Source: Castanea sativa
Taxonomy: Eukaryota; Streptophyta; Magnoliopsida; Fagales; Fagaceae
Direction of reading: 5' to 3'
DNA: 64,000 bases
Assembly: GCF_040712315.1 (NCBI RefSeq)
Contig: NC_134023.1
Location: 12,347,442-12,411,441 of the forward strand
A program made the translations under genes and the position numbers. The notes under the pieces were generated by a model, which saw only the letters and a list, made by a program, of their open reading frames with translations, was not told where the DNA came from and made no database searches. Position 1 is the first letter of the stretch; every line of letters starts with the position of its first letter. Shown in pieces: positions 32,764 through 42,939 of the stretch.

Positions 32764-33364
32764 TTTGGTCTTTTGCGATCAATGTTTTAGCGACGACCAA
32801 AAAATCGTCACTATTAGGCACGCATTATTGACGATAATATATGGTCATCGCTAATAAGTGCATAGTAGCGATGATACAAAGGTAGTCACAAATAAGTCAT
32901 CGCTAACGACATGGAGGGAATTTTATTTACTTTTGAAAAATGGAGGGAAACTTTTAGCAACGACAATAAATTTTGTAGCGATGACATTTACGTCACTAAA
33001 ATAAAGCTTATTTTAATGACAACATCTATTGTCACTAATAATCATCTTTAGTGACAACCTTATGTATTGTCGCATCTATGTCACCAAAAATATATAGTAA
33101 ATATATTATATATGTACTTTATTTATTAGCGATGAAACATTGGTCATTGCTATTAGAAGGCTATTAGTGACGATATAATTTGTTGTCTCTGATAATCACC
33201 TTTTAGCAACGACACAACATGTTGTCGCAAATATATCTACCAAAATATAATGGAGGGAAAAATTTTCACTATCAAAAAGTAGTGGGAATTATTGGAGGGA
33301 AGCAGATTATATATTAGCAACGAATCAAGTCGTTGCTATAGGAGATCTTTTAATGAAGGCAAAG
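32764..33364. repeat. Left subterminal repeat region of the CACTA-like element
   Basis: Many dispersed copies of TAGCGACGA, GTCGCTAA and diverged forms (TAGCAACGACA, TAGTGACGAT) on both strands. It continues after the solo LTR with CGTCACTAAT at 34126. Confidence 0.75.
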
Positions 33365-34125
33365 ATTGTTGTAAGTGCACAATTGCACCTGGCCCCAAGA
33401 ACAGTTACGGGCTCAGGCCCAATGAGCCTTAAACAATATGAATTTGTAGAGTGTGGGCTTGAAACCCAGGTTAGAAGTGTTTGAGGATTAAATGACAAGC
33501 CAAAGATCACAAACACTTGAAAACAACAAGGAATATTATAAATCAACCTGCTCGGACGTAAGCCGAGAGCTGTTCTTATATTATCTCTTTCTCTTTTTTT
33601 CTTTTTCTTTTAGATTAAAAAAGAGAGTCCCCCATTTCCTGTTCTAGGTTTCTCCTTAAATACTCCTCTTTTTGATACTTTGTACACGTGTTGCCCCAAC
33701 TCCCCCTTATCCTAGATATTTCTTTTCTCAGTGTCTTTGAATAGTAACTAGAAGTTTTCCCTTCCACTGTTCAGGTGTCACTTCCCCATTAATGCGGCCA
33801 GGGTGGTAGGTGCAGGGTCTTTAATGTGGAGGTGGCAGCCTTTATCTTTGGTATTTCTCTAACACCGATGCTTCTAGGACATTCAAGGGTTCACCCCCTT
33901 AAACCATTGGTCTTGACCGTGTCATTCCCTAACCTTTACCATGAAGTCCCGAGCTCTCCGGTATCCGTCCGAAGGGAAATTCATCCTCGGCTGGATCCTC
34001 GGATCCTCGGCGTATGGGCCGACCCGTAGTACTAACAAGTTCTAAACCCAAGAGCAGGTCGGCCTTCCTTAGCATGGCCCAAAGGCCCACATCCCCATCA
34101 GGGTCTTTTTACTCCCCACAATTGT
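33365..34125 (-). mobile_element. Solo LTR of the Tat-type gypsy family with TSD ATTGT
   Basis: 33370-34120 (751 bp, TGTAAGTGC...TCCCCACA) aligns end to end with both LTRs of the 4089-16319 element. ATTGT flanks it on both sides (33365-33369 and 34121-34125). Removing it restores a CACTA subterminal word (AAAGATTGTCGTCACTAA), so the insertion is younger than the CACTA element. Solo LTRs arise by recombination between the two LTRs of a full element. Confidence 0.93.
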
Positions 34126-34344
34126 CGTCACTAATATGTGGCTAAAATAATTTTGATAAATTTTTTATTTATCAAATCCTCCAAATGCCTCTTAAAATAT
34201 TTTAAATGACATAAATTCCTTTAGTATATTTGAAATGATTAAAATACCATTAGCCTCATCAAATTTACCAAAATACCCCCAAACTTAGATAATGACCAAA
34301 ATAACCTTGAAACTTACAAAGTAATTTAAAATTCTCAAATTCAT

Positions 34345-34346
<2 letters not shown>

Positions 34347-34405
<59 letters not shown>
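34347..34405. repeat. (AG)n microsatellite, ~29 repeats
   Basis: Uninterrupted AG dinucleotide run inside the CACTA-like element. Confidence 0.95.
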
Positions 34406-34408
<3 letters not shown>

Positions 34409-34654
34409 GAGGGCTTGTTGCTTCAGAATACTCTCAAACCATAATGTTACCCATTTGAAACTCAAAATCAATAAAATAACAAAAATCGAGAAGGTTCAAA
34501 TTCCATTCAAAATACTGACTAATACCCATAATTATCAAAATGCAAATCGTATCGTGAATTGATTTTTGATTTTTTTGTATCATATGTCATAAGAAAGGTA
34601 TTAGTCAATAATTACCAAACTAATAAATTCATTATAAATATTATGAATTTATAA

Positions 34655-34840
34655 ATTCATTATAAATTCATAATATATTCAACTAATAACCAATTCAATC
34701 ATTAGTTATGCAATAATATTTACCAAAAGTAACTAAATAAATCAAATTAAAATATATTTATAATATACTATTCAAATTAATAAAAATTAGAAGTGATAAT
34801 ACATGATATATGAGCCAAAATAATAAAAATTTTCATCTTG
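34655..34840. repeat. Direct repeat flanking the 315-bp array (left copy)
   Basis: The stretch from AACTAATAACCAATTCAATC to GATATATGAGCCAAAATAAT recurs with moderate divergence at about 36470-36655. The two copies bracket the 315-bp array. Confidence 0.7.
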
Positions 34841-34959
34841 CCTAATCAACTTTACCCAAGTCAATGTTAGCATGATGTTCATCATATTTCAAAGTTATTT
34901 CTTCATTGACATTTTCTATCAACAATTCCAATACCCAATAATCCATTGATAACCTTCCC

Positions 34960-36420
34960 ATGAACCTAGTTTCACCAAGTCCAGTGGTCTCAGGACCATC
35001 TATTAAGTTTGATTGGGTTTGACCAACTTTAAATAAACCTTAACCACACTTTTTTCTAAATCCAACTGTTTGATTGTAACCATAATTTATGAAAATTAAC
35101 CTTTCATTACACTCTTCAAATCCAACGGTTAGATTTTAAATCTAAGTATGACGTGTGATGGGCATGTATTGTGTACCTATATGACTATGTTCTCTCAATC
35201 TGACCATCCAATTGGTCACCATACTCTTCAATCCCAATTATCGAGATTTGAAAATGAATTTCACCAAGTCTAGTAGTCTTAGGAACATCTATTAAGTTTG
35301 ACTGGATTTGACCAACTTTAACTAAACTTTGACCGTGCATTTCTTTAAATCCAACCGTTTGATTGTGACCATAATTTATGAGAATTAACCTTTCATTGCA
35401 GTCTTCAAATCAGATGGTTAAATTTCAAATCTAAGTATGGCATGTGATGAACATATGTGGTGTACCTGTATGACTATATTCTCTCAATCTGACCATCCAT
35501 TTGGTTTTAAATTTCACCAATACCAATATGTCACCATACTTTTCTATCTCAATGATCAAGATTTGAATTTGAATTTCATTAAATCCAGTGGTCTCGGGAC
35601 CATCTATTAAGTTTAACTGGGTTTGACCAACTTTAACTAAACTTTGTTCGCGCCTTTCTCTAAATCCAACCGTTTGATTGTGAAGATAATTCACCAGAAT
35701 TAACCTTTCATTACACTCTTCGAATCCAATGGTTATATTTCAAATCTAAGTATGGTTGTGATGGACATGTGTTGTGTACTTATACGACTATATTATCTCA
35801 ATCTGACCATCCAATTGGTCTCAAATTTCACCAACACCAATATGTCACCATACACTTCAATCCCAATGATCCAGATTTGAATATGAATTTCACCAAGTCC
35901 AATGGTCTTGGGACAATTTATTAAGTTTGACTAGGTTTGACCAACTATAACTAAACTTTGACTGCGTCTTTCTCTAAATCCAACCGTTTGATTGTAACCA
36001 TAATTTACGAGAATTAAACTTTCATTGCACTCTTCAAATCCAACGGTTAGATTTCAAATTTCAGTATGGTGTGTTATGGATATGTGTTGTGTGCTTATAT
36101 GGCTATGTTCTCTCAATCTGATTATCTAATTGGTCTCAAATTGCATCAACATCAATATGTCGTCATACTCTTCAATCTCAATAACCAAGATTTGAATATG
36201 AATTTCACCAAGTCCAGTGGTCTTGGGACCATCTATTAAGTTTGACTGGGTTTGACCAACTTTAATTAAACTTTGACCACACCTTTCTCTAGATCCAACC
36301 GTTTGATTGTAGCCATAATTCACCAGAATTAACCTTTCATTTCACTCTTCAAATCCAACGGTTAGATTCCAAATCTAAGTACGGTGCGTGATGGAAATGT
36401 GTTGTGTACATATATCATGC
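34960..36420. repeat. Tandem array, ~315-bp unit, about 5 copies
   Basis: The landmark CTTTCATT(A/G)CA recurs at 35101, 35390, 35705, 36019 and 36334 (spacings 289, 315, 314, 315). Each unit holds CCAACCGTTTGATTGT and, about 70 bp later, a form of TCCAACGGTTAGATTT, plus a Tyr/Thr-poor non-coding remainder (CACCAAGTCCAGTGGTCT, TTGACTGGGTTTGACCAAC). Shadow ORFs of 65-87 codons on the minus strand come from this repeat. Confidence 0.9.
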
Positions 36421-36469
36421 ATTGTAAGATACACAAATACTTAAAAAAAATAATGAATATACATATATG

Positions 36470-36655
36470 AATGGTATATTCATTATAAAATCATAATATA
36501 TTCAACTAATAACTAATTTAATCATCAACTATGTAATAATATTTAAAAAAACTAACTAAATAAATCAAATTAACATATATTTATAACATACATATTCAAA
36601 TTGATTAAACCCAGAAGTGATAATATATGATATATGAGCCAAAATAATAAAATTT
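36470..36655. repeat. Direct repeat flanking the 315-bp array (right copy)
   Basis: Counterpart of 34655-34840, for example AGAAGTGATAATATATGATA plus TATGAGCC. Suggests that the array grew between, or was duplicated together with, these copies. Confidence 0.7.
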
Positions 36656-36689
36656 GTCAATTCACAAATTATTCAATTTAAATTCATAT

Positions 36690-38705
36690 TTTGAAAATCC
36701 AACCGTTATATTACATGTTCTATATGATCTTAACATGCATGCCAATTTTTATGCCAATCGGATGTAATTTACCACTTGATCTATAAACTCATATTTTATG
36801 CATTATTTTAAACTACTAAAACTTGAATTTAAACAATTGATTGATGGCATGGCTATTAATCTTTGATCACCTTGAAATTTTGTAAGCATGAAAAATATAT
36901 AAAGATAGTATAATCTAACGGTAGATTTGTCAAAATTCACATCGAATTAAGAAATATAGGACTGGGTTCAAGTTACACCTAATATAACTTTAAAAAATGT
37001 TACACCACCCAATAGCTTATTATTGAATTTTGTTGTTAGATTTCATATTCTATATGCTCTTAACATGCATGCCAATTTTCATGTCAATCGAATGTAATTT
37101 ACTATTTGATTTTTAAACTCATATTAAATGCAATATTTTAAATTTCAAAGGCTTGAATTTAAACAATTGATTGATGACGTGGCTATTAATTTTTGATTAC
37201 CTTGAAATTTTGTAAGCATGAAAAATATATGGATATAATGTAATCTAACGGTAGATTTTTCAAAATTCACATCGAATTAAGAAATATAGGGTTGGGTTCA
37301 AGTTACACCTGATGTAACTTAAAAAAATGTTACACTACCCAATAACTTATTATTGAATTCATATTTTGAAAATCCAATCGTTGGATTACATTTTCTCTAT
37401 GGTCTTAACATATATGCCAATTTTTATAGCAATCGGATGTAATTTACCATATGATCTTTAAACTCATATTTTATGCATTATTTTAAACCACTAAAACTTG
37501 AATATAGACAATTTGTTGATGACATGACTATTAATATTTGATCATCTTGAAATTTTGTAAGCATGAAAAATATATAAAGATAATGTAATCTAATGGTAGA
37601 TTTGTCAAAATTCACATCGAATTAAGAAATATAGAGCTGGGTTCAAGTTACACCTAATGTAACTCTAAAAAATGTTACACCACTCAATAACTTATTATTG
37701 AATTCATATTTTGAAAATCTAACCGTTGGATTTCATATTCTATATGTTCTTAACATGCATGCCAATCGGATGTAATTTGTCATTTGATCTTTAAACACAT
37801 ATTTAATGCATTATTTTAAATTACAAAAACTTGAATTTAGATAATTAATTGATGATGTGGCTATTAATCTTTGATCACATTGAAATTTTGTAAGCATGAA
37901 AAATATATGAAGATAATGTAATCTAATAGTAGATTTGTCAAAATTCACATCGAATTAAGAAATATAAGGTTGAGTTCGAGTTACAGTTGACGTAATTCTA
38001 AAAAATGTTACACCACCCAATAACTTATTATTGATTTCATATTTAGAAAATTTAACCGTTGGATTACATGTTCTATATGGTCTTAACATGCATGCCAATT
38101 TTCATGTCAATTAGGTGTAATTTATCATTTGATCTATAAACTCATATTTTATGCATTATTTTAAACCGCTAAAACTTGAATATAGACAATTTGTTGATGA
38201 CATGACTAGTAATATTTGATCACCTTGAAATTTTCTAATCATGAACAATATATGAAGATAATGTAATCTAACGGTAGATTTGTCAAAATTCACATTGAAT
38301 TAAGAAATATATGGCTGTGTTCAAGTTACACCTAATGTAACTCTAAAAAATGTTACACCACCCAATAACTTATTATTGAATTCATATTTTAAAAATCTAA
38401 CCGTTGGATTTCATATTTTATATATTTTTAACATGCATGCCAATTTTCATGCCAATCGAATGTAATTTGCCATTTGATCTTTAAATTTATATTTAATGCA
38501 ATATTTTAAATTACAAAAACTTGAATTTAGACAATTGATTGATGACGTGACTATTAATTTTTTATCACCTTAAAATTTTGTATGCATGAAAAATAATCTA
38601 ACGGTATATTTGTCAAAATTCACATTGAATTTAGAAATATAGAGTTGGGTTCAAGTTACATGTGATGTAACTCTAAAAAATGTTACATCACCCAATAACT
38701 TATTA
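36690..38705. repeat. Tandem array of foldback units, ~330-345 bp, 6 copies
   Basis: CAAAATTCACATCGAATT-type landmarks lie at 36931, 37261, 37606, 37939, 38284 and 38614 (spacings 330, 345, 333, 345, 330). Within each unit the start (TTTTGAAAATC..AACCGTTGGATTAC) and a later segment (GTAATCTAACGGTAGATTTG plus TCAAAA) are reverse complements, so each unit can fold back like a MITE. The isolated element at 1765-2107 and the sequence near 57945-58260 are relatives. Non-coding. Confidence 0.9.
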
Positions 38706-39059
38706 TTAGTTTTCATCTAGACCTACCATTAATATTACTTTTTCATTTACTAATAATCACTTACTACATTAGCAGTTTGTAAATTTTTGTTGTAAAATAA
38801 TTTGTGTCACTAACATTATTATATAGTTTCTGTCAAAATAATTCATGAGATGTAGTTTAAAAAAAAGAAAAAGAAAAAGGATAATAAAGAGCACTACCTA
38901 ACGTAATGGATCTGAAGTGCATCATCCCCATATTTTTCTCAGTCACTCAGTTGGTTGTTTTCTCAGCCACTCTTATCTCTTTTGTTTCAGTTTTCCTTTC
39001 CTCTTTAACTCTTCTTCACGTTTATCAAGTTTTGCTTTTCAAATTTTCACCAATTTGAC

Positions 39060-39365
39060 ATTTTCACCAATTTGCTGGAAGTCCTATTAGTAGGCCCTAG
39101 CCCCTAGGTATGACATCTTTTCTTTATTTTTGTCATTAAATTAATAGATACATAATATGTAAATTCTTTCTTTCTTCTTTACTTCTTCATGTTTATTAAG
39201 TTGGTTTTTTTTTTTTTTTTTTTTTCTTTCTTTGCTTCTTCTTCGTATTTATCAGTTCATCAAGTTGATTTGTTTTTCAATTTTTTACAGATTTGATATT
39301 AAGGTCTGCTCCAAGTCCTACAAGTGGGCCCTAGGTATGATTTTTCTTCTCTGTTTTTGTCATTA
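39060..39365. repeat. Imperfect duplication with splice-site-like borders
   Basis: AAGTCCTATTAGTAGGCCCTAG (near 39078) and AAGTCCTACAAGTGGGCCCTAG (near 39312) are each followed by GTATGA..TTTT(C)TTCT..TTTTTGTCATTAAATTAATA. The CTAG/GTATG junctions look like splice donors of a duplicated 5' UTR exon of the transposon gene downstream. Confidence 0.45.
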
Positions 39366-39816
39366 AATTAATAAATATATAATATGATAAATTAATAAAT
39401 ATGTAATATAATAAACTGTAGCTACAGGTACTACATTTCTTTATGCTAAGATTCAGAACCCCTTAAAAGTTAAAACACAGTTGCAACATAATATGTTTTC
39501 ATTGATTCTTTTAAGTAAGGTTAAACATCTAATGGAAATTGAATAGTTTTTTTATGTTTGATTTTTTAAATATTATTTTCATAATTAGGATATATTGAAA
39601 TAGATTCTCAATACTTAAGAAATGCTTATGCCATACTGAAACAAATGTTTTGCATCAAATGCCATACTGAAACAAATAATTGATTGTTTTCAAAAAAATT
39701 GTTTGCTTTAAAAAAAAAAAAAAAACTATTTGCGTATTGCACATTACATAATGGATTTATTCAATTTCCAAGTGTAAGTGTCTATTAGTTGGTAATGCTA
39801 CATGTTTTATTTAAAG

Positions 39817-40215
39817 TATTCACTAACTAGTTCTTTAATATTGATCTACTAAATATGCTACTAGTATAATGTTTAAATTTGATGGTGGTGCAGTAGGTTG
39901 TTAAAGTGATAACCATAGTGAATTCACAATATTTATCAGCTAGTTCTTTAAAGAAAAATGCTAGTACCACAATTTATTGCAAAACTTTTGCCACAATTTA
40001 TCAAATGGCATGTTGTAAGTGGTAGGCAAAAACTTGTGAGCCCACACTACCACAACTCGTGGCGAGTTGTGGCAAAAAATGGACAATAAGTTGTGATTCT
40101 AACATTGCTCTTTCTTTAATACTAATCTACTCAATATGATATTAGAATAATGTTTAAATTTGATGTAGTTCAATAGACTATTGAAGTGACAAATAAAGTG
40201 AATTCATAGGCTAAA
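39817..40215. repeat. ~100-bp direct duplication interrupted by a small MITE
   Basis: The block TTCTTTAATATTGATCTACT...GTGAATTCA (39830-39925) recurs at 40111-40208. Between them, 39956-40110 is a ~155-bp element with inverted ends (AATGCTAGTACCACAATTTA and the reverse of TAAGTTGTGATTCTAACATT). Confidence 0.55.
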
Positions 40216-40348
40216 AAGACATGCATTTAACTATATTCGTATATCTTTGTTAAAACTGCAAACCACTTCCATTAGAGTATTTCAATAATTTCCTTTGTGG
40301 CCAAATGTACCAAGGGGATGAGAGAAGTAGTTAAATTTCTTATATCTT

Positions 40349-40366
40349 GGGGGGGGGGGGGGGGGG
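40349..40366. repeat. Poly-G tract (18 G)
   Basis: Uninterrupted G run, third in the window. Confidence 0.85.
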
Positions 40367-40998
40367 AACAAATAAAAAACACGGATCACTCGAAAAAAGT
40401 GGATTAATTTTATTCTTTGACTCTTGAGTTCTAAATGTAACCACTTCCTATGTCATTCATCTCTCGCAAAATTTCCATCTTTTTTAGTATGAGTGTGTAG
40501 AACTAATGGAGAATTACTTTGAGCTTCTTGTCAATTTCTCCATTTATAGATAAAAATATGGTATAGAATCTAATTTTATATTATTTCTTGCTTTTTCAAA
40601 ATATCTAACTCATGTAATAATTGATTACACTTTTTTGTAGCATACTATGAACAATAAATAACTTAAATTGTATATTGAATTGTGTATTTGTACATTGTAG
40701 GGAAAAAAACTTAATTATCTCTCTCTCTCTCTCTCTCGTTTGGGATATTGGGACTCAACATGTTTATTGCCTTTCTATTATTCTCCAAAAGAAAGATTCT
40801 CCTTTGATACTAGACTGCTATCTTTTTGGTTTGGGAAGTAGAAGAAAGAATTAGGCTTATTTTTTCTATTTATTTTTTGTTTAATTAACAATTTGTTTGT
40901 GTCTCCATTTAAATTATTTTTCTTTAAATTCATGATATGCTTTTTTAGATATGTGATATTATGTATGTGTTAATGATTTTTTGGCCCCCCTAAGAAGA

Positions 40999-42149
40999 AT
41001 GTCTACTCCACCTAATGGACCACCACATGAGATGGTTGACTCAACTCCCATTTCAAGTGAGCAAGGAGCCCTTACTGCATCTAGTGAGTGAAAGTTCAAT
41101 CTTTCATGTAGTTATCTTTATTATTGTATAGACTTGAATAAGTTACTTTGCCAAAATGCTACTGATTATGCTATCTTATTTTCCCTAATAGCTACTATGG
41201 CTAACAAACGGAAAAGAGGTAGAAATTTATGCACCAAGTTTAAAAAACTGAGGGAAAATGGACTCATTCCGATAACCATCCCTCCAGGGGCCCAAGGGCC
41301 TGTGGGCAAAAATGCTAGTGTGTTTACAAGAAGGGTGGGTATCATCACTCGTGAACATGCAAACCTTAGTTATCAATCTTTTTCTAAGGCCCCACAAGAA
41401 CACCAACAAATGTTGAAGAATCTTTGGGTGATAAGTTGTTACTACAAAGGCTTTGGTATTTAAAATTTGTGTAAAAAAAATGAATGATAATTGTTTTTTT
41501 AATTATTACATTTTAGGCTGATTTCTCGTTGGACCCAAATCGCGTCGAGCATAAGAAGTGTATGGAGATTTCATTGTCAAGTACCTATAATAATGTTTGT
41601 AGTAACTATTACAAGGAGTACTTGAAATTTAGTAAGGAGGAAGTGAGGGCCAATGTTCCACTAGAATTGACACGGGACAAATGGGATGCTTTATGTGATT
41701 TATATGAAACAAGCACATGGAAGGTAAATCTTGTTAATACTAAAATGTTAATCATTTTCAACACAATTATATTTTGATATTCTTTGTTATGATTTTTAAT
41801 TCTCTTTGTTTTAAATGTTATCTTTTTTGTTTTTTTTTTTGTTTCTGTTTTTATCTAGTACTTGTTAGGGTAAGTCAGACCGAAATAAGGAGAACAGAGG
41901 AAAGAACAAAAGTGGTCACACTTGTGGATCCAAATCATTTATTGATTATTATGAAGAGGTTGCAACGATTTAATTCTTTAGTATTTATAATAATGCTAGT
42001 GTATACATGTTAATTTTATCTTTATTATGTGCAGAAAAATCAAAGTGATAATTAAAGAGATTGGAAAAGTGGATTTTTATAAAATGATCCGCACAAAGAA
42101 AGATGGCTCTCTCTATGATTGCATGGAAGTGCACATGTCCATGCATTAA
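40999..42149 (+). pseudogene. Transposase_24-like (Ptta/En/Spm) gene of the CACTA-like element, five exons
   Basis: Exons can be joined by canonical splice sites. They are 40999-41083 (MSTPPNGPPHEMVDSTPISS...), 41192-41427 (MANKRKRGRNLCTKFKKL.. to QMLKNLW), 41517-41723 (ADFSLDPNRVEHKKC.. to YETSTWK), 41875-41958 (SDRNKENRGKNKSGHTCGS to DYYEE) and 42035-42149 (EIGKVDFYKMIRTKKDGS.. to stop). The first four joins keep phase; the last joins out of phase by one base. The pattern PNG..GPVGKNASVFTRRVG, then a W/K-rich region, then GSKSFIDYYEE and RTKKDGS is the order of the plant Ptta/En/Spm transposase family (PF03004), the DNA-binding partner protein, not the catalytic one. About 220 residues, short of a full-length protein. 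Probably decayed, though the conserved introns show it was recently gene-like. Confidence 0.65.
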
Positions 42150-42454
42150 TGAGATGATGAAGTGGGTAGATATATTTCATTGCAACAAGTTTCAGCTTGG
42201 TTGCATATCTTCACGAGGAATTCGTTATCATTGATTAGTATTTGAGTGAATAGATTGGAGCTTTTTATTATATATATGATATTGAACTTGGGTATTATTT
42301 TCCCTTATTAATAGTTATTGATTGAGCAGTCGTTATGGTTATATGAGTATTTGTGATTAAAAAAATTTTATGTGCATAGGATTGTGCTTTGTTATTTCCC
42401 AACAGGTACCCATGTAAAATTCAGAATGTAAATTTTAAAGAAAAAAAACGTAAA

Positions 42455-42935
42455 ATATTATTAGCAACGACAATGTCATCGCTAATATTTTATCATATCA
42501 TTAGTGACAACAAACAATATCATTGCTAATATTTAGTGATGACATGTTTGCGGTCACTTATATATCATTATCTATGATGACAGCAAGTGTCCTCGCTAGT
42601 AATGACATATTAGCGACAACAAAAATGTCGTCTTTAATAATAATCTAATAGCGACGACAAAAAATTTCATCACTACTAATGAGATAGTAGTGACGACATT
42701 TCGTCTTGGGATCTCGAGTTATTTATGACGACAATTGTCACTATTAGCGACGACTTTGTCGTCATTAATAGTATTGTATTTGCAACGACATTAATATCGT
42801 CACTAAAAAACTTTTTTGTTACCACTTTCATTTAACGAAAATTAGCGATGACATTTTTCGTCGCCAATATAATTAGCGACGATATTTATAGTATTAGCGA
42901 CGACTATATGCCGTCGCTAAAGACCAAATTTCTTG
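42455..42935. repeat. Right subterminal repeat region of the CACTA-like element
   Basis: Dense TAGCGACGAC, GTCGTCGCTAA and GTCATCGCTAAT words in both orientations, mirroring 32764-33364. Ends CCGTCGCTAAAGACCAAATT and the terminal repeat. Confidence 0.8.
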
Positions 42936-42939
42936 TAGT

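Larger units (their letters stand above)
32753..42939 (+). mobile_element. CACTA-like DNA transposon, ~10.2 kb, non-autonomous
   Basis: The ends ACTACAAGAATTTTGGTC and GACCAAATTTCTTGTAGT are inverted repeats of the CACTACAAGAAA type used by plant En/Spm elements, with the outermost bases diverged. The flanking 3-bp sequences (TTT and TTA) match at 2 of 3. Both subterminal regions are packed with TAGCGACGA/GTCGTCGCTA words in both orientations, the expected transposase-binding layout of CACTA elements. Inside are a solo gypsy LTR, two tandem arrays and a remnant of the second En/Spm gene. I saw no DDE transposase (tnpD-like) coding, so the element would need help from another copy. Confidence 0.75.

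Noticed and set aside
35431..36323. Two similar minus-strand ORFs (87 and 65 codons) suggesting a gene family
   Set aside because: Both are shadows of the 315-bp tandem unit, in frame only by chance.
32753..42939. Mutator or hAT assignment for the large DNA element
   Set aside because: The ACTACAAGAA ends, subterminal word arrays and Transposase_24-like gene point to CACTA, and there is no 8- or 9-bp TSD.
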